The position numbers were made by a program, and so were the translations under genes. Shown piece by piece: positions 32,304 through 40,694 of a DNA stretch of 41,658 nt (within the stretch, counting starts at the first letter, position 1; every line of letters starts with the position of its first letter). The notes under the pieces were generated by a model that worked only from the letters and a program-made list of their open reading frames with translations, made no database searches and was not told the DNA's origin. Origin of the DNA: an uncultured Eubacteriales bacterium (GTDB lineage: Bacteria > Bacillota > Clostridia > Oscillospirales > CAG-272); assembly GCA_910586545.1 (NCBI GenBank), contig CAJUIQ010000017.1, positions 1 to 41,658 on the forward strand, given 5' to 3'.

Positions 32304-33224
32304 TTAAAAATTCATGTTTCCAAAAAGATCATCATCGTCCCAATAATCATAATCGTCATAATCATCGTCAAAGTAGTTTTCCCCTAAACCACTATAATCA
32401 TCCGGGTCAATGATCCAACTGCCAGGTTCACTGTATTCATCTAAATCATCCGGCAGATCAATTTCCGTAAACGAATCAAAGGAAAGATCATTTAGATTAA
32501 ACTCTACCTCTACGGCATAGTCTTCCCCAAATTCTACAGTACATAATACAGAAGCACCGTAAAGAATATTATCTTTATCTACAAACAGCGTATACTGAAT
32601 ATTCCCTAATGCAAAGTCCCCTGCTGCTCCACCAAACAGATCTCCAAGATCATCCATATCCAGTTCCGTATCCAGCGCTTCTTCGTACTGCTCCTTGAGA
32701 GACGCAAAAACTTTTTCTCCATCTAATTCAAAGAAAATCTTTTTGCCGCCGTCTATTTTAGAAGTCCCGGAATCCACGATGATACTGGGATCAAATTTGA
32801 ACACCTCGGCCGCACCGTTCTCAGATAAATCCTGCTCTTTCAACAATTCATCCAACGGCATTTCTGTCTTTACTTTTTGACCCGCAGAATTTGTATACTG
32901 CCAACCGTCTACATAATACATAGACATTTCTTGGTCACCATCGGCGCCAAATAGCGACCCCAAATTCATATGAAGATTCAGAGCCATATCCATGTCTGTT
33001 TCCGAATGCATTATGTACTGTACATTGCCGTCAAATGTCATGCCCACACTCATGCCGCCGGCAGTAACATTTGCTTTTACTTCAAAAGAACCCTCAACAG
33101 CGCTGGCATCTTTCGTTGAATCTATTACAGTAGTATACAGTCCGTATGCGTCTTCCACCAGACAGGAGGTAAACGTCAAGGCACCCAGCAAAACTGCAAA
33201 AACAAAGCAAAAAATCTTCTTCAT
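32304..33224 (-). CDS. Lipoprotein of unknown function with acidic C-terminal tail
   Basis: A 306-residue secreted lipoprotein. The signal sequence MKKIFCFVFAVLLGALTF ends in a lipobox TFTSC, so the Cys at residue 21 would be lipidated and hold the protein on the outer face of the membrane. The body resembles beta-rich lipoproteins of the LppX/DUF6612 type in strand pattern (VEGSFEVKANVT, YYVDGWQYTNSAG), but I have no firm family. The last 35 residues are mainly Asp and Tyr (FDDDYDDYDYWDDDD), suggesting metal or polymer binding. The ATG at 33224 is chosen because the lipobox signal follows it; the longer frame lacks sense. It has its own strong promoter. Confidence 0.82.
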   Translation of the reverse strand: MKKIFCFVFAVLLGALTFTSCLVEDAYGLYTTVIDSTKDASAVEGSFEVKANVTAGGMSVGMTFDGNVQYIMHSETDMDMALNLHMNLGSLFGADGDQEMSMYYVDGWQYTNSAGQKVKTEMPLDELLKEQDLSENGAAEVFKFDPSIIVDSGTSKIDGGKKIFFELDGEKVFASLKEQYEEALDTELDMDDLGDLFGGAAGDFALGNIQYTLFVDKDNILYGASVLCTVEFGEDYAVEVEFNLNDLSFDSFTEIDLPDDLDEYSEPGSWIIDPDDYSGLGENYFDDDYDDYDYWDDDDLFGNMNF

Positions 33225-33341
33225 AATGTCACCAATCCTTTTATCCACGTATAGTAAGCCGATACTGGAACTCAAGCTGGTATAACTCATGTGTATTTTG
33301 CGTCTGCCCGTGTCTAACCTGCATCGGCAGTTTACCTATAT

Positions 33342-33370
33342 AGTATACAATAATCGACCGCCTTTGTCAA
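33342..33370 (-). promoter_or_regulatory. Sigma-A promoter of the lipoprotein gene
   Basis: On the minus strand TTGACA (33365-33370), 17-base spacer, TATACT (33342-33347). It sits eight bases past the GH2 stop codon, and I see no terminator between the two genes. Confidence 0.87.
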
Positions 33371-33378
33371 CGGCTTTT

Positions 33379-35124
33379 CTAAAATTCCTTTTCAATTGCA
33401 GCTTTGCGCTCCAGAACCGCACGCAATTTCTCAACCGCAATCTTCGGCCGGCGATCAAAGGCAAAAAGTCCGTTCATCTCCTGCTCGACATCAGTGAACT
33501 GTGTGTAGCATAAACCACAGATATACGGATTATCCAAAAGAACCGTACAAAGCTCGGCAAATCGCTGATACAAATCCTCCGACGTTCGAGGCGCATCGCC
33601 ATATCCCCATGGATTGCCTGAATTCTGCCCGTCGTTTTGAGCAACAGCGTCAATGTCAAAGAATGCTCCGCCAAACTCCGATACAAAGAAAGGCAACTTT
33701 CCGTCGTATCCTATATTGCCCCCTAAATCGTTGAAATAAGGCGCCTCCCCTTTCAGCAGCGGCGCATAGTGCTCCGCAAAAATCTGGGGATTCTGTTCAT
33801 AATCATGTACATCATATATATCCGTCTGGCCTGCATGGACATAGCCGGAAGTATCCAACACCAGACGAGTAGGATCAAACAGCTTGGTAATTTTGTATAC
33901 CATATCATAGATCACCGTATTGGTCCCCGGGAAGGATTCGTTAAAGGGGCACCAGCCTATAATAGCGGGACTGTTGCAGTCTCTCTCGATAATCTCCAGC
34001 CATTCCGGCAGCATAATTCCCATGGCTTCATGTCTGGTTATATCCAAACCCCAGTTGGGATACTCCCCCCAAAGCAGATACCCTGCATGATCCGCCTCCC
34101 AAATAAAACCGGGTTCAAATACTTTCATGTGCATTCTAGCGCCGTTGAAACCGGAATCCATACACAGGCGAATATCCTGTGAGAAGGCCGCTCGATCCAA
34201 CGCGGTATAAATCCCATCGGGATAATATCCTTGATCCAGAACCAGACGTTGGAACAGCGGCTTTCCATTGATCAACACCCGATTTCCATCCACTTCTACA
34301 CTGCGCATGCCAAAGTACGATACCACCTGATCCTCTCCGGCAGTCAGTACAATATCATATAAATTCGGCTCTCCCGGCCCCCAAAGAACAGGATCGGCAA
34401 TTGTCAAAGAAAATACAGCGGTGCCTCCGGTGGCAATAACGCCCCCCTCAGCAACAGGGTCCCCTTGATAGGTTACAACAGCCCGCACCTGTGCTGCCCC
34501 CGATACCGTAACCTGCACATCTACCTTTTCTCCCTTCACATCCGGCAGCATCTTCACCTTCTGAATATAAATGGTTGGAACATACTCCAGCCACACGGTC
34601 TGCCAAATCCCTGTGCAGCGTGTATAAAAGCATGCGTATGGATGATACTGTTCACACTGCTTGCCAGAAGGCTGCAGCGGCGTGCGCAAGGAATCTTCCA
34701 CTGTAATGTTAATTCGATTTTCTCCGTTATGTAGTAGTTCGGTAATATCAAAAGAGACAGGTGCATATCCGCCCTTGTGGCTACCCGCAGCGTTTCCGTT
34801 GATCCATACTTCCCCTTCATAATCCATAGCGCCTATATGCAGCAGTACCCGGCCTTTTGTCGTGTCAAAGCGCTCCGGCAATTCAAAGGTCCGGCAGTAC
34901 CACACCCGCTGCATAAAGTCTATGTCTTCTACCCCGGACGCTGCGGATTCCGGCACAAAGGGTACTATAATCTCTCCGGCATACTGCGTTTGATTCTGTA
35001 GACCACGCTGTTTGCCGCTGTTTGCCCTGTCTATTTCAAAGGACCACGTTCCATTTAAATTTATCCATGTATCTTCTCCCCGCATGAGTGACGGACGCGG
35101 GTATTCCGGTCTTGGAATGCACAT
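33379..35124 (-). CDS. Glycoside hydrolase family 2 enzyme (beta-galactosidase/glucuronidase type)
   Basis: A 581-residue GH2 enzyme. Residues 20-180 are the jelly-roll sugar-binding domain (WINLNGTWSFEID, VWYCRTFELP, DYEGEVWINGNAAGSH), 185-275 an immunoglobulin-like domain, and 276-581 the TIM barrel. The acid/base Glu396 is in GWCPFNES and the nucleophile Glu483 in FFVSEFGG. There is no signal peptide, so it acts inside the cell on imported oligosaccharides. Substrate (galactoside, glucuronide or other) cannot be set from sequence; the Asn-Lys-Gly loop of glucuronidases is not evident. The ATG at 35124 has AAAAGGAGAAAAAAT before it. It lies 17 bases after the GH116 gene, so they are cotranscribed. 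Confidence 0.92.
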   Translation of the reverse strand: MCIPRPEYPRPSLMRGEDTWINLNGTWSFEIDRANSGKQRGLQNQTQYAGEIIVPFVPESAASGVEDIDFMQRVWYCRTFELPERFDTTKGRVLLHIGAMDYEGEVWINGNAAGSHKGGYAPVSFDITELLHNGENRINITVEDSLRTPLQPSGKQCEQYHPYACFYTRCTGIWQTVWLEYVPTIYIQKVKMLPDVKGEKVDVQVTVSGAAQVRAVVTYQGDPVAEGGVIATGGTAVFSLTIADPVLWGPGEPNLYDIVLTAGEDQVVSYFGMRSVEVDGNRVLINGKPLFQRLVLDQGYYPDGIYTALDRAAFSQDIRLCMDSGFNGARMHMKVFEPGFIWEADHAGYLLWGEYPNWGLDITRHEAMGIMLPEWLEIIERDCNSPAIIGWCPFNESFPGTNTVIYDMVYKITKLFDPTRLVLDTSGYVHAGQTDIYDVHDYEQNPQIFAEHYAPLLKGEAPYFNDLGGNIGYDGKLPFFVSEFGGAFFDIDAVAQNDGQNSGNPWGYGDAPRTSEDLYQRFAELCTVLLDNPYICGLCYTQFTDVEQEMNGLFAFDRRPKIAVEKLRAVLERKAAIEKEF

Positions 35125-35141
35125 ATTTTTTCTCCTTTTTA

Positions 35142-37664
35142 TCATTCTATAATCTGCAAATCTTCGTTTTTATGCAGAAAAACGTCTGCAAATACCGTTT
35201 GATCATTCCATGTAAATGGACATACTTTACCGCCTGTTTCCAATCGTGCCATCGTATCCAACGGTACCTCTATAGAAGACAACTGCAGCTCACCCCATAA
35301 TACCTTTAGTATAAAGCGGTCGTCCTCCCAGACAGCAGTACCCCACGCACCTTCTGCTGACCAAAAATATCTGCCCTTGTGCAGCGGTCGAAATGCAATA
35401 TGATTTTTTGTCATATCACACCAAAATCCACTATACGCCAGCAGCAGCGAATAACTGGCCATGCTGCGTGCATAGCTGGCGCCGCATTCCAATTCTGCCC
35501 AAGGATTTCGTTTATGCCCGTCATAACGATGCCGCACTGCCAAAACAATCTCTATTGCTTCTTTTTCCATACCACATTGGAGCATATTGCAAGCCAGTGC
35601 ATACTCAAATCCAGTCATAACCTCCTGCGCATAGGTAAGAGGGATCACGGGCTTTTTGGCCGCAGCATCCCATGAACACATAATCACGCCTTGCTCGTCG
35701 TTTAGGCAAAACACCCGGCATGGGTTATTGAAACTGCGCATGGATTTAAAGTTGTTGCGGTAAATACTTTCCAGCGCTGCTTTTCTGCGGACAGGATCAA
35801 ATATTTCCCCAAGCCGCAGCAAATCTCCATGCCAAGCCGCCACGACTTGATCAATTGCGCATCCGTCGCCGATTTGGTATTTGATCTCTCCTGCCTCCTC
35901 GTTCCAATAACCGTCGGCATTGATCAGTTCTCCCATTTCATACGCATCCAGAATACGCTTGTCGCATAAATCAATTTTCTGTATATAATACGCTCCGTTC
36001 CAGAGGTTGTCCTCCATCCATTTTTTGCCTTTGCCAAATATAGATTCGAACTCCTCTGCGGCAGATACATCGTCCATCGCACATGCCATTTCTGATGCCG
36101 CGCGCAATGCGGCTAAATAAAAGCCTTCCAGCCAGGAAGAAGGACCGAACAGCTCCATATCCAGCGTATGATGCTGCCGTCCGGTAAGCACACCTGACCG
36201 CTCCGGATCCCATTGATCTGGATTTTCGTCGTTCCAAGCATACTGAATGATCCGCTTAATTTCTCCCCAATGTCGACAAAGAAAGGTATTATCCCCGGAT
36301 ATCTTCCATTCCCGGTACATTTTAAGCACCGTCCCCATCTGTCCGTCCAGGCACGCGCGAAATCCCCATGGAGACGCCCCAAGCGGAAGCGTTGTCCGCA
36401 TCCCCATTTTTCCATCAGGATACAGATTGTACCGCATCTCCGTTTCTCGAATGGAACGCTCCAACGACGGAAAAAGATATGCCAGTGCCCAGGCGTAATT
36501 CCAAACATGACTGCAGGTTCCTTCACAGCTTCCGCTTTTTTCGGTTACGCCCTCCCAGCCGTAAAATTCTCCATTTTCCAAACGCAGGCAGGTGGAGCTT
36601 TTTAGAACAGCAAGCGTTCCTTGTATCGCATCCAACATTGGTTCTGGAAGGGACGAGGTAAATAGCGTCTTTGCAAAAAGCGCTGTCTCTTTCCAAAGTC
36701 GGTCCCACTCTCTGGAGCAATATACAGCTACCTGTCGAGCGTTCGCAAACAACGTGGTGTAATACGTTTTCCAGCGCGGACGTTCTTTGTCCCAATATTT
36801 CTCCGTCCAAGGGACATACCAGGTAAGCAAAAATCGAAGCTGGGTTGTCTCTCCAGGCACAAGCCGCACCCGGGATGCCAGCGTGCAAACGTCCGTAGAA
36901 CCCTCTCCGGGCTGGCTATAGGTTCGGTTCTGCAGTGGGCCAGCCTCACAAAAATCTCGCCAAAAGGAGGTGACCTCATCAAACCAGCCGCCCCTATACC
37001 AATGCTCCTGATACGCAACCGCTCCATCTAAAGCGGCAATGACAGCATTGCCGAACAAAGGATCTGATGGAGCACGCCCGCCGGTCATGCAGACCCCGCT
37101 GACGCCGTCTTCCGTATAATATGTGTTTTGTGTACCAGGTCCAAACAGATTGTTACAGGAAAAGGCCAACGTATACTCTAGGCACTCCTGTGTATTGTTC
37201 TCCAGTTCAAATTGGAAAAAGGCCGCCGGAATACTGGAATCCCTGTCGTTCATTGGGATAAAGGGGTTCATGGCCCGTAGTTGAATACTGCCCGGAAAAG
37301 CAGAATCCTTATATTCTATTTGTGCGATGGGAAAAGGGCCCTGAAACACCGTATCTGCAAAATGGACAAATCCGGCCATCGTTCCTCTGTCTGCGCCGTT
37401 TCCATACGCCCAAAGCTCCCGCCCGGTGCCGGGGTTTCCCATATAGACAGGCTGCATGTCCCCCTGCAATACCCGGCAGTCCCGCAGTATGCCATCTGCC
37501 TCCGTTTTTATGGCAAAATGGGAAAAAGGATTGATGCAGCAGCGATTGGGGCGGTGAAACCATTCGAAATCAATCAGCCTGCCATCTCCGGCAAGTCCTA
37601 CGCTCCCTGCGCCAATCCCGCCAAGAGGAAATGAAATTGCACCGGCATTTTCGTAAGTATTCAT
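35142..37664 (-). CDS. Glycoside hydrolase family 116 (GBA2-like, DUF608) enzyme
   Basis: An 840-residue cytoplasmic enzyme of the GH116/DUF608 group, related to non-lysosomal glucosylceramidase GBA2 and bacterial beta-glucosidases and xylosidases. The N-terminal domain starts ISFPLGGIGAGSVGLAGDG, the family hallmark. The (alpha/alpha)6 catalytic part carries CEGTCSHVWNYAWAL (Glu381 as candidate nucleophile) and HHTLDMELFGPSSW (Asp502 as candidate acid). No signal peptide. The ATG at 37664 is preferred: GGAG lies six bases before it and the family begins close to there. The longer frame to 37769 would start at the promoter's transcript start. It leads the pair with the GH2 gene. Confidence 0.9.
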   Translation of the reverse strand: MNTYENAGAISFPLGGIGAGSVGLAGDGRLIDFEWFHRPNRCCINPFSHFAIKTEADGILRDCRVLQGDMQPVYMGNPGTGRELWAYGNGADRGTMAGFVHFADTVFQGPFPIAQIEYKDSAFPGSIQLRAMNPFIPMNDRDSSIPAAFFQFELENNTQECLEYTLAFSCNNLFGPGTQNTYYTEDGVSGVCMTGGRAPSDPLFGNAVIAALDGAVAYQEHWYRGGWFDEVTSFWRDFCEAGPLQNRTYSQPGEGSTDVCTLASRVRLVPGETTQLRFLLTWYVPWTEKYWDKERPRWKTYYTTLFANARQVAVYCSREWDRLWKETALFAKTLFTSSLPEPMLDAIQGTLAVLKSSTCLRLENGEFYGWEGVTEKSGSCEGTCSHVWNYAWALAYLFPSLERSIRETEMRYNLYPDGKMGMRTTLPLGASPWGFRACLDGQMGTVLKMYREWKISGDNTFLCRHWGEIKRIIQYAWNDENPDQWDPERSGVLTGRQHHTLDMELFGPSSWLEGFYLAALRAASEMACAMDDVSAAEEFESIFGKGKKWMEDNLWNGAYYIQKIDLCDKRILDAYEMGELINADGYWNEEAGEIKYQIGDGCAIDQVVAAWHGDLLRLGEIFDPVRRKAALESIYRNNFKSMRSFNNPCRVFCLNDEQGVIMCSWDAAAKKPVIPLTYAQEVMTGFEYALACNMLQCGMEKEAIEIVLAVRHRYDGHKRNPWAELECGASYARSMASYSLLLAYSGFWCDMTKNHIAFRPLHKGRYFWSAEGAWGTAVWEDDRFILKVLWGELQLSSIEVPLDTMARLETGGKVCPFTWNDQTVFADVFLHKNEDLQIIE

Positions 37665-37755
37665 GTGCATCTCCATTCTGCCGTCCACGGGACGGCACAA
37701 AGCCGAAACAACAAAATTTAAAATCTCCGTGCCTTTCACGCCGTTTCTCCACGCA

Positions 37756-37776
37756 AAAATGCATTGCAATCATTTT
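37756..37776. promoter_or_regulatory. Candidate operator over the glycosidase promoter
   Basis: AAAATG and CATTTT flank the palindrome ATTGCAAT (37763-37770), with one extra base on one side. It covers the start point and part of the -10 box of the GH116-GH2 promoter. No linked regulator gene is in the window. Confidence 0.35.
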
Positions 37777-37800
37777 ACCATACTCTGTTTTTCTATGCAA
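37772..37800 (-). promoter_or_regulatory. Promoter of the GH116-GH2 operon
   Basis: On the minus strand TTGCAT (37795-37800), 17-base spacer, TAAAAT (37772-37777). Confidence 0.72.
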
Positions 37801-37840
37801 TTCTTTTTTTATAGAATATTTCAGCTATCCAAAAATAAGA

Positions 37841-37866
37841 AAGGGGAAAGCCGTTGCTTTCCCCTT
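37841..37866 (-). terminator. Terminator of the acyltransferase operon
   Basis: On the minus strand AAGGGGAAAGC, loop AACG, GCTTTCCCCTT, then TCTTATTTTT, just after the SGNH gene. Confidence 0.9.
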
Positions 37867-37870
37867 TTAA

Positions 37871-38860
37871 TTAGTACGTATATGCGTTCCGATATGCTCC
37901 ATATTGGATATTCCAATCCGTATATGCCGGATCCTCACGCCTGTCCGGAAGGTCATAACGCTCTGTTAAATAATCTCCCAAATATTTTGTAACCTTTTGG
38001 GCGCCGTATACATTACAGTGGGCCTCGTCTCGGAAGTCTGTCGTAGGATCTATCCCGATCTCATCTGTCAAATACATAAAATTTATATACTGCACGCCAT
38101 ATTCGTCCGCTATATCAGCAACCATATTATATTGTCTGGCAAATTCCACGGAATCACAAGCCGGCGCGTTATACAAAAGCACTTCTATACCCTGTTCCTG
38201 ACACAGTTCTATGGACTTGCGCAAATATTTTTCCGAAATCTCCGGCAATGCTTCCTTTTCCCCTGGAGGAACCGGTTCTTTCAGAATTTGTTCCTTTACC
38301 ACTGTAGATATAACCGCACCTTTTGTATACGATGTAATTGGAAGGAAATCTTTTTTTTCAACCTCCTTCCACCGGGTGTGGAAACGAATAATATTAAATA
38401 TATACTCCAACCGATCTGCCGGTTCAAACAAATCAAAAATAGCTTGATACTTGACCCTGGAAAATTCCATATTGTCAATTTGCACATGGGTAAATTCTTC
38501 TGATCCGATTTTGGTATCGTAAATCACACCGGATACATCCAGCACAATCAATTTCGGCGTTTGCCGTTCTAGTGCAGCCTGCAGCTGATAAAACGACTGG
38601 GCCGTTACTTGTGCCGAGCTTGCAAACACATAAGAGGCAATTCCCTTATCCTCGTACAATTCCATAGGAAGCACCGAACACATGGAATGACTGGATCCGA
38701 TAAACACAACATCCAAAGAATCCTTTTCTTCCTCATAAAATGGAAGGGGAATCTCCGCTTCTCCTTTATGCCGCAACACATAAGTCACTCCAGAAAAGAG
38801 AATACAGAAAATCACCAGAAAAGACACTGTTTTTAGAATCCTATATAGTTTTATTTTCAT
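37871..38860 (-). CDS. Membrane-anchored SGNH (AlgJ/DltD-like) protein, partner of the MBOAT
   Basis: A 329-residue protein with an N-terminal membrane helix (about 10-32, LKTVSFLVIFCILFSGVTYVL), the rest outside. The SGNH nucleophile motif is VFIGSSHSM (Ser56/57 region), followed by LIVLDVSG, and the distal FRDEAHCNVYGA supplies the Asp/His pair. This arrangement next to an MBOAT matches AlgJ/AlgX, PatB and DltD partners, which complete acyl transfer to an extracellular polymer. The ATG at 38860 has GAGGCGGTGCCA before it, ten bases after the MBOAT stop; the longer frame would overlap the MBOAT gene. It is the last gene of the operon. Confidence 0.85.
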   Translation of the reverse strand: MKIKLYRILKTVSFLVIFCILFSGVTYVLRHKGEAEIPLPFYEEEKDSLDVVFIGSSHSMCSVLPMELYEDKGIASYVFASSAQVTAQSFYQLQAALERQTPKLIVLDVSGVIYDTKIGSEEFTHVQIDNMEFSRVKYQAIFDLFEPADRLEYIFNIIRFHTRWKEVEKKDFLPITSYTKGAVISTVVKEQILKEPVPPGEKEALPEISEKYLRKSIELCQEQGIEVLLYNAPACDSVEFARQYNMVADIADEYGVQYINFMYLTDEIGIDPTTDFRDEAHCNVYGAQKVTKYLGDYLTERYDLPDRREDPAYTDWNIQYGAYRNAYTY

Positions 38861-38870
38861 TGGCACCGCC

Positions 38871-40439
38871 TCAGAACGCAAAGTATATGAAGGAAGAAGC
38901 GCTGTATGTGGGGCCGTAAATACCAAAGATTAGCACGGCGAAAATAGCGATTAAATAAATAATCCACCGCAGCCACAGTCCCTGCTCTCCAATCCACTGG
39001 CGCACATCAAATTTTCGATATCGGAATATATCTATGATAAACAAAATCACAATGCCTGCTACAGCCACAAGCATATCTTTTCCGTCTAGTCCCATAGACA
39101 AGGGTGTGGTCACCGGCGTGCTGGTGCGGAAAATAGCGCCAATCATACCGGCAGCAGCCGACATGGAATCTGACCGGAACAAAATATATCCTATACATAC
39201 GATAACAAAGGTTTTCAGTCCCTGCACCAACATATAGCTGGGACGGGAACGATCCAGGTGCAGCTTTGCAACCAGCCAGTCAAACAGAGGAGTCAGCAGC
39301 ATAGACAGTATGATCAAAACACCGTAATAAACACCCCATGCTACATAGTGCCAGCTCGCGCCATGCCAAAGGCCGGTAAACATCCATACAAAAAACAAAG
39401 CGATAGCAGTTGTTACATTTCCGGATACTGTCTTGCCGAATTTCTTTTTTAGGCCCTTTGCAAGCCGCGTGCACCATCCGCTACGCAGTACCGGATAAAA
39501 TAGATAGTCCTTGAACCAAGCTCCCAGCGTCATATGCCATCTTCTCCAAAATTCAGGCACAGACTTAGAGAAATACGGTGCGTCAAAGTTTTCGGCCATG
39601 GGGATCCCCATGATCTGCGCGCATCCCAGGGCAATATCCATATATCCTGCAAAATCCGCATAGATTTGAATCGCATAAAAAAAGCATGCCAAAATCAGCT
39701 GCAGCCGCCCAAATTCAGCGTAATTTGCCCAAACAGTGTCAACCAGTATTGCAAGACGATCCGCAATCACCAGCTTTTCAAAAAAGCCAAACACCATTCT
39801 CTGCAATCCAAACGCCGCACGATTGTAATCAAACTTGTGCCCTTCATACAAGCCCGGAGCCAAATCGTTGTATCTCCCAATAGGCCCCTGCATAATCTGG
39901 GGGAAAAAGGATACAAACAACGCATATTTCAAAAAATTTCTCTGAGCGCTGCATGTAGTACGGTACACGTCGATCAGATATCCTATAACCTGAAAGGTAT
40001 AAAAGGATATACCTACGGGAATGGCGATCTTCAAAACCGCCGGGGACAGATCCAATCCAAATATGCCGGCAAGACTCGCAAAACTGGAAGCGGCAAAATT
40101 ATAATATTTCAGAGAAAATAAAACGCCGAAATTCACAAGCAGCACCACTGCCAGGATCAGTTTTTGCCTAGCGGCGGCTTTTTTCTTTGCTCGTTTTTTC
40201 TCTTCCTTTGTCCATTCGGGAAGGATAGACACTGAACCCACCCGCTCTATCGCCAACGCCGCAAAATATGTAATCACTGTGGAAAAAATCAGAAAAACAG
40301 AATATTTTACACTTGCCGACAAGTAAAAATAATAACTTGCGCCAAGGAGCCACAGCCAACGGTATTTTTTCGGGAATAAAAAGTATCCCAGCAGCGTAGC
40401 GCAGATAAATACCAAAAATTTAAACGATGTAAATATCAT
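38871..40439 (-). CDS. MBOAT family O-acyltransferase
   Basis: A 522-residue membrane-bound O-acyltransferase of the AlgI/PatA/DltB group with about eleven helices. Family motifs are PVGISFYTFQVIGYLIDVY (read as PVGISFYTFQ), QGPIGRYND, YADFAGYMDIALG, EFWRRWHMTLGAWFKDYLFYP (read as EFWRRWHMTLGAWF) and the catalytic His in GLWHGASWHYVAWG. It would move an acyl group from a cytoplasmic carrier through the membrane to an outer-face acceptor. It starts 15 bases after the ACP gene. A basic cytoplasmic loop (KEEKKRAKKKAAARQK) follows the second helix region. Confidence 0.93.
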   Translation of the reverse strand: MIFTSFKFLVFICATLLGYFLFPKKYRWLWLLGASYYFYLSASVKYSVFLIFSTVITYFAALAIERVGSVSILPEWTKEEKKRAKKKAAARQKLILAVVLLVNFGVLFSLKYYNFAASSFASLAGIFGLDLSPAVLKIAIPVGISFYTFQVIGYLIDVYRTTCSAQRNFLKYALFVSFFPQIMQGPIGRYNDLAPGLYEGHKFDYNRAAFGLQRMVFGFFEKLVIADRLAILVDTVWANYAEFGRLQLILACFFYAIQIYADFAGYMDIALGCAQIMGIPMAENFDAPYFSKSVPEFWRRWHMTLGAWFKDYLFYPVLRSGWCTRLAKGLKKKFGKTVSGNVTTAIALFFVWMFTGLWHGASWHYVAWGVYYGVLIILSMLLTPLFDWLVAKLHLDRSRPSYMLVQGLKTFVIVCIGYILFRSDSMSAAAGMIGAIFRTSTPVTTPLSMGLDGKDMLVAVAGIVILFIIDIFRYRKFDVRQWIGEQGLWLRWIIYLIAIFAVLIFGIYGPTYSASSFIYFAF

Positions 40440-40454
40440 AATTTCAGGGCGCCG

Positions 40455-40694
40455 TTAAGCTTCCTGCTGGATGATATCGACCATATCGCCCACCTGCTTC
40501 ATACTAACCACATCTTTCATATTGAATTTAATATCAAATTCATCTTCCACCGCGGAAATCAGTGTGATATGCATGAGAGAATCCCATCCGTCCACGTCCG
40601 CTGCGGTTGTATCCTCTGCAACGGTAATGGTGTCGTCGTCAAAAACATCTCTAAATACTTCGTTCAGTCTTTCAAAAATTTCATTCGTCTCCAT
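40455..40694 (-). CDS. Acyl carrier protein
   Basis: A 79-residue acidic four-helix carrier protein. The 4'-phosphopantetheine site is Ser in GWDSLMHI, with VDGWDSL in place of the LGADSL of fatty-acid ACP. That form is typical of dedicated carriers in polymer or secondary-metabolite operons. Its start shares one base with the FkbH-like stop (TAATG), so the two are translationally coupled, and it precedes the MBOAT gene. It therefore probably carries the acyl group that the FkbH-like protein loads. Confidence 0.93.
   Translation of the reverse strand: METNEIFERLNEVFRDVFDDDTITVAEDTTAADVDGWDSLMHITLISAVEDEFDIKFNMKDVVSMKQVGDMVDIIQQEA

Noticed and set aside
33225..33290. Longer start of the lipoprotein gene at 33290
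   Set aside because: It would place 22 extra residues before a canonical lipoprotein signal sequence.
37665..37769. Longer start of the GH116 gene at 37769
   Set aside because: It coincides with the expected transcript start and lacks a ribosome site. The family N-terminus begins near 37664.
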